Shown piece by piece: positions 18,093-27,401 of a stretch of 64,000 bases of DNA (positions are counted from its first letter, which is position 1; each line of letters begins with the position of its first letter). The DNA is from Hungatella hathewayi. Lineage in GTDB: Bacteria; Bacillota; Clostridia; Lachnospirales; Lachnospiraceae. The notes beneath the pieces are model-generated. The model saw only the letters and a list, made by a program, of their open reading frames with translations. It was not told where the DNA came from and did not search any database. The DNA lies in NCBI GenBank assembly GCA_025149285.1, contig CP102274.1, forward strand, positions 1,007,501 to 1,071,500, read 5' to 3'. The translations under genes and the position numbers were made by a program.

Positions 18093-19094
18093 ATGCAGGA
18101 AATTTACCACAATATATTTCAGGAGACGATTTCCTATTCTGACCGTCACATGAGTCCGCGCAATCTCTATCTGATCCGGCAGCCGGGACGCAGTCTGATG
18201 GTGGATACCTCCTTCCGGTTTGAACGGGACTGGGAGATTCTGCGCAGCATGGTGGAGACGCTGGGAGTCTCCTATAAGGACTTGGACGTGTTCATTACCC
18301 ATGACCATCCGGATCATACGGGGCTGGTACCGGCTTTGCAGGAGCTTGGAGCCAGCGTGTTTATGAATCCGGAGGAGACCAGGAAGCGGGCAGATCTGCT
18401 TCACTGCTATCTGGCGGATGAAGCGTCGCGCATTCAGAATCTGCGTATCGTGGGTGTGACAAAAAAGGATACGCCGGAGGTCTATCAGGCTATTATGGAA
18501 TATACCGGCCGCGCTTATGCGGAACGTGGAAAAGCCCAGGATTTCAGCTTTATCCCGGTCCATCCCGGCGAGACCCTGGATTATGGGGAGTATGTATTCG
18601 ATGTCGTTTCTTTAAAGGGCCATACGTTCGGGCAGTGCGGGCTCTATGAGAGGTCACATGGATTCCTGTTTTGCGGGGATCAGATTATGACGACCATTGT
18701 GCCGATTGTGGGCAGCCAGCAGAAGGATCTGGGACTTCTAAAATGCTATATGGAGTCCCTTGGCGATATGAAACACCGGTATGCGGACTGTCGGATTCTG
18801 CCGTGCCATTACGGTCCCATAGAGGATGTGGGAAAGGAAGCCAACCGGATTATTTTTGGCTATCTGGATAAATGTGAGATCATGAAGAGGATACTGGAAG
18901 AGGATGGGGGGCTTATGACCACCCGGGATGTCGGCGTCCGGGCCTACGGAAGAAGCCAGGGGCCGCCGGACTACCGCCATTTCGTCTCCTGTACCCAGAT
19001 TTGGGCGAAGACATTCTCCTGCCTGGAATTTATGTATGGCGAAGGGCTTGTGGAGAGAATCGCGCGCGACGGGATTATTTACTGGAAATTATGA
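18093..19094 (+). CDS. Metallo-beta-lactamase-fold hydrolase with C-terminal helical domain
   Basis: The 333-residue protein has the full MBL metal site: THDHPDHTG near 67-75, KGHTFGQ near 173, FCGDQI near 190, and PCHYGP near 234. The last 80 residues look like the winged-helix-type tail of LACTB2 and similar hydrolases. A thioester, lactone or phosphoester substrate is possible. The start at 18093 follows a GAGGGGGA ribosome site; a longer frame from 17997 has none. It is divergent from the LysR gene, which probably regulates it. Confidence 0.8.
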   Translation: MQEIYHNIFQETISYSDRHMSPRNLYLIRQPGRSLMVDTSFRFERDWEILRSMVETLGVSYKDLDVFITHDHPDHTGLVPALQELGASVFMNPEETRKRADLLHCYLADEASRIQNLRIVGVTKKDTPEVYQAIMEYTGRAYAERGKAQDFSFIPVHPGETLDYGEYVFDVVSLKGHTFGQCGLYERSHGFLFCGDQIMTTIVPIVGSQQKDLGLLKCYMESLGDMKHRYADCRILPCHYGPIEDVGKEANRIIFGYLDKCEIMKRILEEDGGLMTTRDVGVRAYGRSQGPPDYRHFVSCTQIWAKTFSCLEFMYGEGLVERIARDGIIYWKL

Positions 19095-19324
19095 AAAACG
19101 ATTGTAAATGTCCCATTTATTCCAATTTTCTTGTCGGCAATGAGTCCTTTGATCCTTGAGGGTTCTAATGAAAGCCCAGATGTCAATGAAAACCGTAAAA
19201 ACAGCCATCGCCATCGGGGAAGCAGCATACCCAATGGCTTTCTCATTATCTACAAGTTTTCTCGGTATAATCGGGACATTTTCATTTGTGAATCACAAAA
19301 AATAAAGAAAAAAATAAAAACCAG

Positions 19325-19353
19325 TTGACAAAATGATTGCTATCGGCTATACT
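19325..19353 (+). promoter_or_regulatory. Promoter of tRNA-Arg
   Basis: Consensus TTGACA (19325-19330) and TATACT (19348-19353) are separated by 17 bases, 24 bases ahead of the tRNA. Confidence 0.85.
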
Positions 19354-19376
19354 TAATACCGTTGCGAAAGCAATAT

Positions 19377-19450
19377 GCGCCGATAGCTCAGCTGGATAGA
19401 GCGTCTGGCTACGGACCAGAAGGCCGCGTGTTCGAATCATGTTCGGCGCA
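19377..19450 (+). tRNA. tRNA-Arg (ACG)
   Basis: The acceptor stem 19377-19383 pairs with 19443-19449 and the discriminator is A19450. The anticodon ACG (19411-19413) is in the loop CTACGGA and would be edited to ICG by TadA. It is a single tRNA with its own promoter and terminator. Confidence 0.96.
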
Positions 19451-19474
19451 TTAATAAAATCAAGGGTTTTAAGT

Positions 19475-19507
19475 AAAAAAGACATCCGGTTGCGGGTGTC
19501 TTTTTTC
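19475..19507. terminator. Bidirectional terminator
   Basis: AAAAAAGACATCC and GGGTGTCTTTTTT form a hairpin with A and T runs on both sides. It can end the tRNA-Arg transcript and the minus-strand gene at 19529. Confidence 0.88.
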
Positions 19508-19528
19508 TATGGTATCTTTAATCTGTCT

Positions 19529-20239
19529 TTACAGCAAATTCCCATCAATCCCTATGGTAAACACATTACAGGGAATATCTTTCCCGCTGTTTTCGACTGC
19601 CCGTTCTACCGCGAACGTTATTCCGCCGCAGCAGGGAACTTCCATGCGGGTTACCGTTATGGAGCGGATGGTATTTTCACGCAGGATTTCCGTCAGCTTA
19701 TCGGAGTAATCGGTGTTGTCTAATTTGGGGCAGCCGATCAGGGTGATGTGGTTCCGGATGAAATCGTGATGAAAATTCCCGTAGGTAAAAGCGGTGCAGT
19801 CCGCCGCGATCAATAAGTCGGCATTGTCAAAATAGGGAGCGCGTACAGGCGCCAGTTTGATCTGAACAGGCCATTGGGACAGGCAGCCCGGGACTTCTTT
19901 TATTCCTGATGGATTCTGAGCGGCGCTGCCGGATAAGGAGCGGGAGGCAGCAGAGGGACAGGCGCAGCTGCTTTCCCGGCCTGCCTGTCCGGCCTGATTC
20001 CGGGCCAGTTTGGCCTTCTGTACAGCCGCGTGGTCGTAGGCAGGCGCTTCGCGCTCTGTAAAGGAGATGGCCCCTGCGGGACAGGCCGGCAAACAGTCTC
20101 CCAGACCGTCGCAGTAATCCTCTCTTGTCAAAACTGCTTTTCCGTCTGTCATCTGAATCGCGCCCTCGTGGCAGGCTTCGGCACACAGCCCGCAGCCGGT
20201 ACAGGCATCTGTATCAATGTGAATGATTTTTCTTATCAT
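19529..20239 (-). CDS. 4Fe-4S ferredoxin-domain protein of unknown role
   Basis: In this 236-residue protein, residues 6-60 hold two iron-sulfur motifs: CTGCGLCAEACHEGAI and CDGLGDCLPACPAGAI. A hydrophilic linker (about 70-110) with a CACP follows, then a C-terminal domain with CLSQWPVQIKL, ADCTAFTYGNFH, LIGCPKLD and VPCCGGI. The conserved Cys residues there suggest another metal site. Similar ferredoxin-plus-tail proteins are often found beside Crp/Fnr-type regulators in clostridia, and one is divergent here (20380). A role in redox or nitrosative stress is inference. The ribosome site is AAGGAGG. Confidence 0.75.
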   Translation of the reverse strand: MIRKIIHIDTDACTGCGLCAEACHEGAIQMTDGKAVLTREDYCDGLGDCLPACPAGAISFTEREAPAYDHAAVQKAKLARNQAGQAGRESSCACPSAASRSLSGSAAQNPSGIKEVPGCLSQWPVQIKLAPVRAPYFDNADLLIAADCTAFTYGNFHHDFIRNHITLIGCPKLDNTDYSDKLTEILRENTIRSITVTRMEVPCCGGITFAVERAVENSGKDIPCNVFTIGIDGNLL

Positions 20240-20379
20240 AGTTTTTTCCTCCTTGACTCGATAGAGGTATCATACTATACTGAAACATAAAAGTATGTTG
20301 TTTTTGCAACGAAATAGAAAAGAAATTGTAAAACAGACGGGAAGTAATCGAATAAAAAAGATTGGTGTGGAGGAGTACG

Positions 20380-21030
20380 ATGGTTTCACTGTTTGACGGA
20401 ATTGAAAATGGGGAACTGGAGCAGCTGCTTCCGTGTCTCGGCGGCAGAAGAGTCCGGTTTGATGAGGGAGATTATATTTTTATGGCAGGCGGCCGGGCGG
20501 ACCAGGTTGGCATGGTCTTATCGGGCAGTGTTCTGGTATTTTCTGATGATTTCTGGGGAAACCGGACGATTATGGCCCATGTGGAGCGGGGCGGTCTGTT
20601 TGGGGAGGCGTTTTCCTTTGCTCGTGTGGAAGCCCTGCCGGTCAGCGTGACTGCTGCGGAGAAGACTGAGGTGCTCTTTATAAACTGTGAGCGAATGATT
20701 ACGGTATGTCCGTCAGCATGTGAGTTCCATAACCGTCTGGTCCGTAATATGCTTAAGATCCTGGCGGAAAAGAATATGGCTCTGACACAGAAGATCGGCC
20801 ATATGGGAAAACGTTCAACCAGGGAAAAGATTCTCTCCTATCTCTCGGAGCAGGCAGGAAAGGCGGGAGGGGAATCCTTTTCTATCCCCTTAAACCGGCA
20901 GGAAATGGCGGATTATCTGGCCGTGGACAGGAGCGCCCTGTCGAAGGAGCTGGGGCGGCTTGAGAAGGAAGGGCAGATATCGTTTCACAAGAATCAGTTT
21001 CAGCTGTTGAAAGCGCAGCTTCAGGAGTAG
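20380..21030 (+). CDS. Crp/Fnr-family transcriptional regulator
   Basis: The 216-residue protein has a cyclic-nucleotide-type beta barrel (about 20-120, with FDEGDYIF and GGLFGEAF) and a C-terminal winged helix with NRQEMADYLAVDRSALSKEL. There is no N-terminal Cys cluster, so it is not an oxygen-sensing Fnr. It is divergent from the ferredoxin-domain gene, 140 bases apart, and probably controls it. A GTTG...CAAC element near 20299-20312 could be a binding site but is weak. GGAGGAG precedes the chosen ATG; the earlier in-frame TTG at 20362 would bury that site. Confidence 0.88.
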   Translation: MVSLFDGIENGELEQLLPCLGGRRVRFDEGDYIFMAGGRADQVGMVLSGSVLVFSDDFWGNRTIMAHVERGGLFGEAFSFARVEALPVSVTAAEKTEVLFINCERMITVCPSACEFHNRLVRNMLKILAEKNMALTQKIGHMGKRSTREKILSYLSEQAGKAGGESFSIPLNRQEMADYLAVDRSALSKELGRLEKEGQISFHKNQFQLLKAQLQE

Positions 21031-21104
21031 TCTCCCCACAGCGGTGCAGGAGGAGAATCCTGCGGAAAATGGCTGTAAATTACCGGAAGAACGGGAAATA
21101 TTGC

Positions 21105-21132
21105 TTGCTTTTTTTGTGAAATTTATTATACT
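21105..21132 (+). promoter_or_regulatory. Putative promoter of the muropeptide cluster
   Basis: TTGCTT (21105-21110) and TATACT (21127-21132) are separated by 16 bases. It lies ahead of a leader of about 170 bases that contains a terminator-like hairpin. Confidence 0.5.
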
Positions 21133-21189
21133 TATACATAAGATTATATTTCATAAAGAATACGGATCGGTCGCAAAATCAGGTGCAAT

Positions 21190-21228
21190 GAGGTAGCTGT
21201 AGGTGGTAGGTGCAGTGCCTCTTTTTTT
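21190..21228 (+). terminator. Terminator-like hairpin in the leader of the muropeptide cluster
   Basis: GAGGTAGCTG (21190-21199) pairs with CAGTGCCTC (21213-21221), with one bulge, and is followed by seven Ts. It lies between the putative promoter and the first gene, as in attenuation. No T-box, riboswitch core or leader peptide was recognised. Confidence 0.55.
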
Positions 21229-21310
21229 CTATATGAAATGTTGACTGCGGCCGCGGCCCGCGCAGTGCGGATGCGGACCGGAACAGACAGGAGAGGGGAC
21301 TGGAAGCGGT

Positions 21311-22129
21311 ATGACAGAGGGCATAAAGCCAGAGGCGTCAGGGCTGGATACAATAGAACTCAATGTGGCAGATCAGATAAAAGCTCTTCCGGGAAAGACG
21401 GGATTTTATTATGAAAATCTTGTGACCGGTGAACGGGCGGCGTATCACGAGGAGGAACGGATGATGGCAGCCAGCGTCATCAAGCTGTTTGTGATGACAG
21501 AGGCATTTACAAGGTTTGAAGAGGGGACTCTGAGTCCGGACAGGATCATCCGCATGAGGCGGGAGGACTGTGTGCCGTCCTGCGGGGCACTTACGTATCT
21601 CCATGACGGAATCGAAGTGACGGTTCTTGATCTCGTGACACTGATGATTATTTTCAGCGATAATACGGCGACGAATGTGCTCATCGATCTTTTGGGAATC
21701 GAGGAGATTAACCGCACCATCAGGCGGCTGGGATACCGCGATACGGTGCTCCGGCGGAAGATGTACGATACGGAGAAATCGAAGCAGGGAATCCAGAACT
21801 ACATAACGGCGGCGGAGACGGGACGTCTTCTGCGGGAGATGTATCAGGGACGGCTGGTGAGCCGGACGGCCAGCGAAGCAATGATTTCTATTTTGAAGAA
21901 CCAGCAGCTGTGCAGCAAAATACCGTTTTATTTACAGGCGCTGCCGGAGGAACCGGAAATTGCCCACAAGACGGGGGAGGACTGCGGAATTACACATGAT
22001 GTTGGAATTATATATGCAAAACAGCCATTTATCGTGTGTTACTGTGGAAACGATACCGACACGCCGGCTTACGAGCGTGTGATGGCGGAGACGGCTCTGT
22101 GGCTGTATCATAGAAATTCGGAGGTTTGA
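21311..22129 (+). CDS. Serine hydrolase of the class A beta-lactamase fold, cytoplasmic
   Basis: The 272-residue protein shows the three active-site motifs of the penicillin-recognising fold: SVIK (Ser-x-x-Lys) near 56-59, SDN near 116-118, and KTG near 219-221. No signal peptide is present and there is no clear omega-loop ExxLN, so a resistance enzyme is unlikely. Its gene directly precedes the dipeptide epimerase (2 bases apart) in a cluster for uptake of cell-wall peptides. A peptidase or amidase acting on imported muropeptides is inferred. A second, diverged copy lies at 30679. Confidence 0.72.
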   Translation: MTEGIKPEASGLDTIELNVADQIKALPGKTGFYYENLVTGERAAYHEEERMMAASVIKLFVMTEAFTRFEEGTLSPDRIIRMRREDCVPSCGALTYLHDGIEVTVLDLVTLMIIFSDNTATNVLIDLLGIEEINRTIRRLGYRDTVLRRKMYDTEKSKQGIQNYITAAETGRLLREMYQGRLVSRTASEAMISILKNQQLCSKIPFYLQALPEEPEIAHKTGEDCGITHDVGIIYAKQPFIVCYCGNDTDTPAYERVMAETALWLYHRNSEV

Positions 22130-22131
22130 GT

Positions 22132-23217
22132 ATGAGAATAGCGAAGATCGAGACGGCGGAGGTGAATATTCCGCTTGTGACACCGTTTAAGACGGCTCTG
22201 CGGACCGTGAACAGCGTGAATGATATTGTGGTCAGAGTGACCGCGGATGACGGCAGAATGGGCTTCGGAGAGGCCCCTCCCACAGCTGTGATAACCGGGG
22301 ATACGAAAGGATCGATCCGGTGTGCCGTGGAGGAATTTATCGCTCCGAATCTGATTGGAATGGAGATCGATAACCTGGACGGCATGATGAAAAAGCTTCA
22401 CGGCTGTATTGTGAAGAATACGTCGGCCAAGGCGGCTGTGGATATGGCGCTCTATGATCTGTATGCCCAGTCCTGCAGGAAACCGTTGTATCGGGTTCTG
22501 GGAGGCAGCAGGACAGAAGTGGAGACGGATCTGACCATCAGCGTCAACGGTGTGGACGAGATGGTGGAGGACAGTTTAAAGGCGGTTAAACAGGGCTTTC
22601 GGATCCTGAAAATCAAGGTGGGAAAAGAAGGCGTAAAAGATATTGAAAGAATCCGGGAGATTCGGGCAGCTGTAGGCCCGGAGATCCGTCTGCGCATCGA
22701 CGCCAACCAGGGCTGGACGGCCAAGGACGCTGTTCGCATTATCAGGGCCATGGAGGATTCGGGAATCGAGATGGATTTAGTGGAACAGCCGGTGAATGCC
22801 CACGATTTTGACGGGATGAAGTTTGTGACGGCCAATGTGGCCACGCCTGTTCTGGCGGATGAAAGTGTGTTTTCACCGGAGGATGCGGTGCGGATTATCC
22901 AGAACCGGGCGGCGGATCTCATTAATATTAAGCTGATGAAGACCGGCGGAATTTATGAAGCACTGAAGATCTGCGCCATAGCGGAAAGCTATGGTGTGGA
23001 GTGCATGATCGGGTGTATGCTGGAGAGTAAGATCGCGGTCAGCGCGGCGGCTCATCTGGCGGCGGGGAAGGGGATTATTACCCGCGCGGATTTGGATGGC
23101 CCATCGCTCTGTTCCGTGGATCCTTATACGGGAGGGCCGGTTTATGAAGGCGCGATGATCCGAATGAACGAGAATGACGGGATCGGCATTACAGGAGTTC
23201 CCGGGTTTGAGCCGTAA
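22132..23217 (+). CDS. ykfB: Dipeptide epimerase, probably L-Ala-D/L-Glu epimerase
   Basis: The 361-residue enolase-superfamily enzyme has the two-base active site of the dipeptide epimerases: ILKIKVG (Lys-x-Lys) near 160-166, metal ligands in RIDANQGW, VEQPV and ADESV, and the opposing Lys in INIKLMKTGG. It should convert L-Ala-D-Glu from murein peptides into L-Ala-L-Glu, which normal dipeptidases can cleave. ATG 22132 has GGAGG 7 bases ahead. Other epimerase specificities exist in the family; the neighbours support the murein peptide assignment. Confidence 0.85.
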   Translation: MRIAKIETAEVNIPLVTPFKTALRTVNSVNDIVVRVTADDGRMGFGEAPPTAVITGDTKGSIRCAVEEFIAPNLIGMEIDNLDGMMKKLHGCIVKNTSAKAAVDMALYDLYAQSCRKPLYRVLGGSRTEVETDLTISVNGVDEMVEDSLKAVKQGFRILKIKVGKEGVKDIERIREIRAAVGPEIRLRIDANQGWTAKDAVRIIRAMEDSGIEMDLVEQPVNAHDFDGMKFVTANVATPVLADESVFSPEDAVRIIQNRAADLINIKLMKTGGIYEALKICAIAESYGVECMIGCMLESKIAVSAAAHLAAGKGIITRADLDGPSLCSVDPYTGGPVYEGAMIRMNENDGIGITGVPGFEP

Positions 23218-23283
23218 CCGGCCAAAGTGTATAAGAACTAATCCCGAAAGGGTTAGAAATATTAGGAACATGGAGGATAACTT

Positions 23284-25239
23284 ATGAAGAAAAGAAGATT
23301 GACTGCGGCACTGCTCTGTGCCGTTCTTGCTGCTTCGACCGTGCTCAGCGGATGCGGCGGTAAAAAGACGACGGAAGGCGGAAGCACCGCCCAGGCCGGA
23401 AATGAAGCCGGGAAAAATGAGAACGGGAAGGGCGAAGACGGGGGAAAGCCGGTCGTGTATAAGGAGCTGTACTCGGGGGAGGTTGCGACATTAAATTATC
23501 TGGTCTCTGCGTCAGAAGCCGATTTTAAAACGGCAGCTTACTGTATCGATACTCTGATCGAGTATGACAGTGAAGGCAAGATTCGGCCGGGCCAGGCGAC
23601 GGAGTGGGAATATGACGAGCCGTCTAAGACGTGGACCTTTCACTTAAGAGAAGCCAAATGGGTGGATAACACGGGAGCACCGGTAGCCGATGTGACGGCA
23701 CAGGATTACGTCGACGCCATCAAATACCAGCTGACACCGGAATATGAGAGCGGTATTGTACAGAATCTGTTCGGTGTGATTGCAAATGCCAAAGAATATT
23801 ACAACGGTCTTGTTTATAACGGCGGAGCCGATGATGACGGTGTGGTATGGAATGCCATTGATTTTTCAGAGGTCGGAGTGAAGGCTGTGGATGACCATAC
23901 GCTTACCTATACGCTGGAAACAGAAGTTCCGTATTTCCTGTCTTCTCTGGCATATATCGTCTACATGCCTGCTTATGGGCCTCAGCTGGAGGAACTTGGC
24001 AAGACGTTTGCAACGGATGCGGATAAGATGTACTACAACGGCTCTTACTATATGTCGGAATTTTCTCCTCAGGAGCGCCGGATTTACAAAAAGAATACGT
24101 TAAACTACGATGCAGATATCGTTTATATTGATGAAATTCAGAAGATATACAATGCGGAAGCAAATACCATTGGGCCGGAGATGATCAAGCGAGGCGAGAT
24201 CGATTACGCGATAATCACAGCTGATATTCTGGACGACTGGCTGAGCAACGAGGACACAAAGAACCTGATCAGCCGTGAGCGGCCGAGAAACAGCTACTCC
24301 TATTTCTACTGCTTCAACTTTGATCCGCAGTTCGATGCGGAGTATGAGCCGGATAACTGGAGAAAGGCTGTAAATAATGAGAATTTCCGGAAGGCCCTTT
24401 CTTCCGCGCTGAATAAGACCAAGGAAGTAGCCGTGCTGGAGCCGAACGTTCCGGAAGATTACGTGATCCAAACCATTACTCCGGCGAAGTTTACCTATAA
24501 TGCAGATGGAACTGACTTTACTGAGATTGGCGATATGGCGGCTCTGGGAGATACCTTTAATGAGGCAAAGGCTGTGGAGTACCGTGACTTAGCAAAGAGT
24601 GAACTGGCGGCCGAAGGCGTTACCTTCCCTGTTAAAGTTCTTCTGCCGTACAATCCAACCGAGGTCAACTGGGATAAGGAGTGTCAGGTAGTGGAACAGC
24701 AGATGGAATCACTGCTGGGAACTGATTTTATTGATATTATCGTGCAGACAGGTCCGACTGACGGATTCCTGACTGAGATCCGCCGCAATGGAAAGTACGC
24801 AATGTTAAAGTGTAACTGGGGCGCCGACTACGCGGACCCGGAGACCTGGACTGATCCGTTCTACCAGGCGAAAGGCGAAAATGGCTATGATCCGGGCTAC
24901 AAGTACGCCAATCTTGCGAAGGCCATCGAGGATGGAACACCATCTGCGGATGCGGTATTAGAGTACTTTACGACGATTGAGGAAGCCAAGGACATAAAGG
25001 TGGATATCAACGCCCGTTATGAGGCATTCGCCAAAGCGGAAGCCGCTCTGATTAATCATGCGCTTGTCGTGCCTTTCAGCATCAGCGTAAGCAAGTATCT
25101 TGCGACGAAGATCAATGTGTTTGAAGGCCAGTATGCACCGTTTGGTGTGTCCAACTTAAAGTATAAGGGCCAGCATCTGCAGGATCATTACATCTCAATG
25201 GAAGAGTTTGAGGCGAATAAGGAAAAAGCAGGCCAGTAA
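23284..25239 (+). CDS. Oligopeptide ABC transporter, substrate-binding lipoprotein
   Basis: The 651-residue protein begins with a lipoprotein signal (MKKRRLTAALL, LSGC, lipid-bearing Cys at 23) and a Gly/Glu-rich linker, followed by an SBP_bac_5 (OppA/DppA) domain. It is longer than most such proteins (about 540-600). It should bind short peptides outside the membrane for the permeases encoded downstream. Two hairpins after its stop would lower expression of the membrane genes relative to this one. Confidence 0.92.
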   Translation: MKKRRLTAALLCAVLAASTVLSGCGGKKTTEGGSTAQAGNEAGKNENGKGEDGGKPVVYKELYSGEVATLNYLVSASEADFKTAAYCIDTLIEYDSEGKIRPGQATEWEYDEPSKTWTFHLREAKWVDNTGAPVADVTAQDYVDAIKYQLTPEYESGIVQNLFGVIANAKEYYNGLVYNGGADDDGVVWNAIDFSEVGVKAVDDHTLTYTLETEVPYFLSSLAYIVYMPAYGPQLEELGKTFATDADKMYYNGSYYMSEFSPQERRIYKKNTLNYDADIVYIDEIQKIYNAEANTIGPEMIKRGEIDYAIITADILDDWLSNEDTKNLISRERPRNSYSYFYCFNFDPQFDAEYEPDNWRKAVNNENFRKALSSALNKTKEVAVLEPNVPEDYVIQTITPAKFTYNADGTDFTEIGDMAALGDTFNEAKAVEYRDLAKSELAAEGVTFPVKVLLPYNPTEVNWDKECQVVEQQMESLLGTDFIDIIVQTGPTDGFLTEIRRNGKYAMLKCNWGADYADPETWTDPFYQAKGENGYDPGYKYANLAKAIEDGTPSADAVLEYFTTIEEAKDIKVDINARYEAFAKAEAALINHALVVPFSISVSKYLATKINVFEGQYAPFGVSNLKYKGQHLQDHYISMEEFEANKEKAGQ

Positions 25240-25250
25240 AAGCAGAAAGA

Positions 25251-25291
25251 GCGGATACTTGCCGGAATTTTACATTCTGGCAGGCATCCGC
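25251..25291 (+). repeat. Stable hairpin after the binding-protein gene
   Basis: GCGGAT (25251-25256) pairs with ATCCGC (25286-25291) and TGCCGGAA with TTCTGGCA inside. There is no T run, so it may protect the 3' end of the upstream message. Confidence 0.6.
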
Positions 25292-25317
25292 ATCACTGCG
25301 GAAATACGTAAAAATGT

Positions 25318-25377
25318 TCTCGGAAATAGATGTAGTTTACGCATTTGCCGATGACATCTGCTTCCGAGAGGGTTTTT
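25318..25377 (+). terminator. Internal terminator or attenuator between binding protein and permease
   Basis: TCTCGGAA (25318-25325) pairs with TTCCGAGA (25362-25369), and AGATGT with ACATCT. GGGTTTTT follows. It lies inside the operon, 33 bases before the permease start. Confidence 0.6.
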
Positions 25378-25410
25378 AGAAAAAGAAATTACAAAGGAGT
25401 TATGTTGCTG

Positions 25411-26352
25411 ATGCTAAAATATCTAGGTAAAAGAATTGCCCGATCATTTCTTACTCTGATCATTATTCTGACTGTCGTTTTCTGTCTGCTGCGTCTGATG
25501 CCGATTGAAGGCTATTTCACCAATTTTGATAAGCTGACCCCACAGCAGATCCAGGTAAGCTTACAGGAGATGGGACTTACGGATCCGCTTCCGGTGCAGG
25601 TGGTACGCTTCTTTAACGACCTGGTGCACGGAGACTTAGGGGTATCCAGAATTTACCGGGCGAATGTGCCGGTAGCAGAGATTCTGGCCGATAAGGTTCC
25701 GGTGTCTATTAAACTGGGCGTCCTGTCCATGATTGTTTCGCTGTTTGTCGGGCTTCCCATGGGAGCGCTGATGGCCAGGTACAAGTACAGATGGTTTGAC
25801 AAGCTGGGGACGTTATTTATCGTCTGTATCCAGGCGGTTCCTGCGGCGGTCTACTTCCTTTATATCCAGCTGTACGGAACGCAGGCGCTGGGAGTCGGTC
25901 TGCTGTTTCAGATCGACGATCCGAAGTACTGGATTCTTCCGGTCGTCTCCATGTCTTTAAATAATATCGCATTTTACGGCATGTGGCTGAGACGCTACAT
26001 GGTGGATGAGAGCAATAAGGATTACGTGAAGCTGGCCAGGGCAAAGGGCATGTCCGAGGGCGGCGTCATGTTTAAGCATATTTTCCGAAACGCCTTTGTT
26101 CCGCTGGCCCAGTACATACCGACCGCATTTTTAAATACGGTCATCGGCTCCATCTATATCGAATCCCTGTACAGCATTCCGGGAATGGGCGGCCTGCTCG
26201 TCACGGTGATTAAGAAGCACGACAATACCATGGTTCAGGGAATTGTGCTTCTCTATGCCTGCGTCGGTGTTATGGGTCTGCTTCTCGGCGATATCCTGAT
26301 GGTTCTGCTTGACCCGAGAATCAGCTTAAGCAAAAAGGGAGGTGACAGATGA
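25411..26352 (+). CDS. Oligopeptide ABC transporter permease (DppB/OppB type)
   Basis: The 313-residue membrane protein has six predicted helices and the inner-membrane transport EAA-type loop ARAKGMSEGGVMFKHIFRNA. The start MLKYLGKRIARS is typical of DppB. AAAGGAG lies 11 bases ahead; an ATG three codons earlier would be only 2 bases from it. It overlaps the next gene by 4 bases. Confidence 0.9.
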   Translation: MLKYLGKRIARSFLTLIIILTVVFCLLRLMPIEGYFTNFDKLTPQQIQVSLQEMGLTDPLPVQVVRFFNDLVHGDLGVSRIYRANVPVAEILADKVPVSIKLGVLSMIVSLFVGLPMGALMARYKYRWFDKLGTLFIVCIQAVPAAVYFLYIQLYGTQALGVGLLFQIDDPKYWILPVVSMSLNNIAFYGMWLRRYMVDESNKDYVKLARAKGMSEGGVMFKHIFRNAFVPLAQYIPTAFLNTVIGSIYIESLYSIPGMGGLLVTVIKKHDNTMVQGIVLLYACVGVMGLLLGDILMVLLDPRISLSKKGGDR

Positions 26353-27362
26353 TGAAGCAGTTTTCTTACCGCCATACGAAAGAGGCAGAGCTGATGGACA
26401 GCATGGAACAGGCGGCAAAGGGCGCCCCACAGACGGATGAAGAGCTGTTCTCCTTCGCCGGTTTTAACGAAGCGGAGGTGGAGCGGACCGGCTACAGCAA
26501 CTACTCCTACTGGAGCAGCACGTTCCGGGCTTTCTTAAAGAATAAGGGGGCAGTTGTTCTTCTCGTTCTCCTGCTCCTTCTTCTGGCCTTTACCTTTATT
26601 CAGCCGCATCTTCCGGGCCAGTATGACCCGAATACGATCGTCAATGATGAGGCGGGAATGCAGTATCGCAATATTCCGCCCGGAGACCAGTTTATTCTGG
26701 GAACCAATTCCATCGGCCAGGATCTGTGGGCCAGAATCTGGGCGGGAACCAGAACGTCCCTGCTGATCGGCTTATCGGTGGCGCTGGCGGAAGCGCTGAT
26801 CGGCATCACGGTCGGCGTCATCTGGGGGTATGTGCGGAAGGCTGATTTTATACTGACTGAGATTTATAATATTATCGACAACATACCGAATACCATCGTT
26901 CTGATTCTGATTTCCTATATTTTGAAGCCGGGTGTGAAGACACTGATCTTCGCCATGTGCCTTACGGGATGGATTCAGATGGCGCGTTTTATCAGAAACC
27001 AGATTCTGATTATCCGCGACAGGGATTACAATGTGGCCAGCCGTTGTCTCGGCACGCCGACGGCGAAGATTATCATAAAAAACCTGCTTCCTTATCTGGT
27101 GTCGGTTATTATGCTGCGTATGGCGCTGACGATTCCGTCCGCCATTGGAAATGAGGTTTTTATCACGTACATTGGTTTGGGGCTTCCGGTCAACATTCCA
27201 AGCCTTGGCAACTTAATCAATGAGGGCCGCGCCCTTATCACCAGCCCGGCGCTTCGTTACCAGCTGGTATATCCCACCATCATTCTTTCGTTTGTCACTA
27301 TTTCGTTCTATATTATCGGCAACGCGTTTTCTGACGCGGCTGACCCGAAGAACCATGTATAG
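26349..27362 (+). CDS. Oligopeptide ABC transporter permease (DppC/OppC type)
   Basis: The 337-residue protein has a long cytoplasmic N-terminus (about 70 residues), one helix, a periplasmic loop, and a transport domain with the EAA loop ASRCLGTPTAKIIIKNLLP. It forms the heterodimeric channel with the previous protein. GGAGGTGA overlaps the end of the upstream gene and the ATGATG start allows translational coupling. Confidence 0.9.
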   Translation: MMKQFSYRHTKEAELMDSMEQAAKGAPQTDEELFSFAGFNEAEVERTGYSNYSYWSSTFRAFLKNKGAVVLLVLLLLLLAFTFIQPHLPGQYDPNTIVNDEAGMQYRNIPPGDQFILGTNSIGQDLWARIWAGTRTSLLIGLSVALAEALIGITVGVIWGYVRKADFILTEIYNIIDNIPNTIVLILISYILKPGVKTLIFAMCLTGWIQMARFIRNQILIIRDRDYNVASRCLGTPTAKIIIKNLLPYLVSVIMLRMALTIPSAIGNEVFITYIGLGLPVNIPSLGNLINEGRALITSPALRYQLVYPTIILSFVTISFYIIGNAFSDAADPKNHV

Positions 27363-27401
27363 AAGACAGGACAAAACGGATCGATCAGAAGGAGGAAAGG
27401 A

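Noticed and set aside
19377..19507. tRNA-Arg as an integration site
   Set aside because: There is no integrase gene, no repeated tRNA end and no foreign block beside it.
21133..21310. T-box or known riboswitch in the leader
   Set aside because: No T-box sequence, specifier loop or known aptamer core could be seen.
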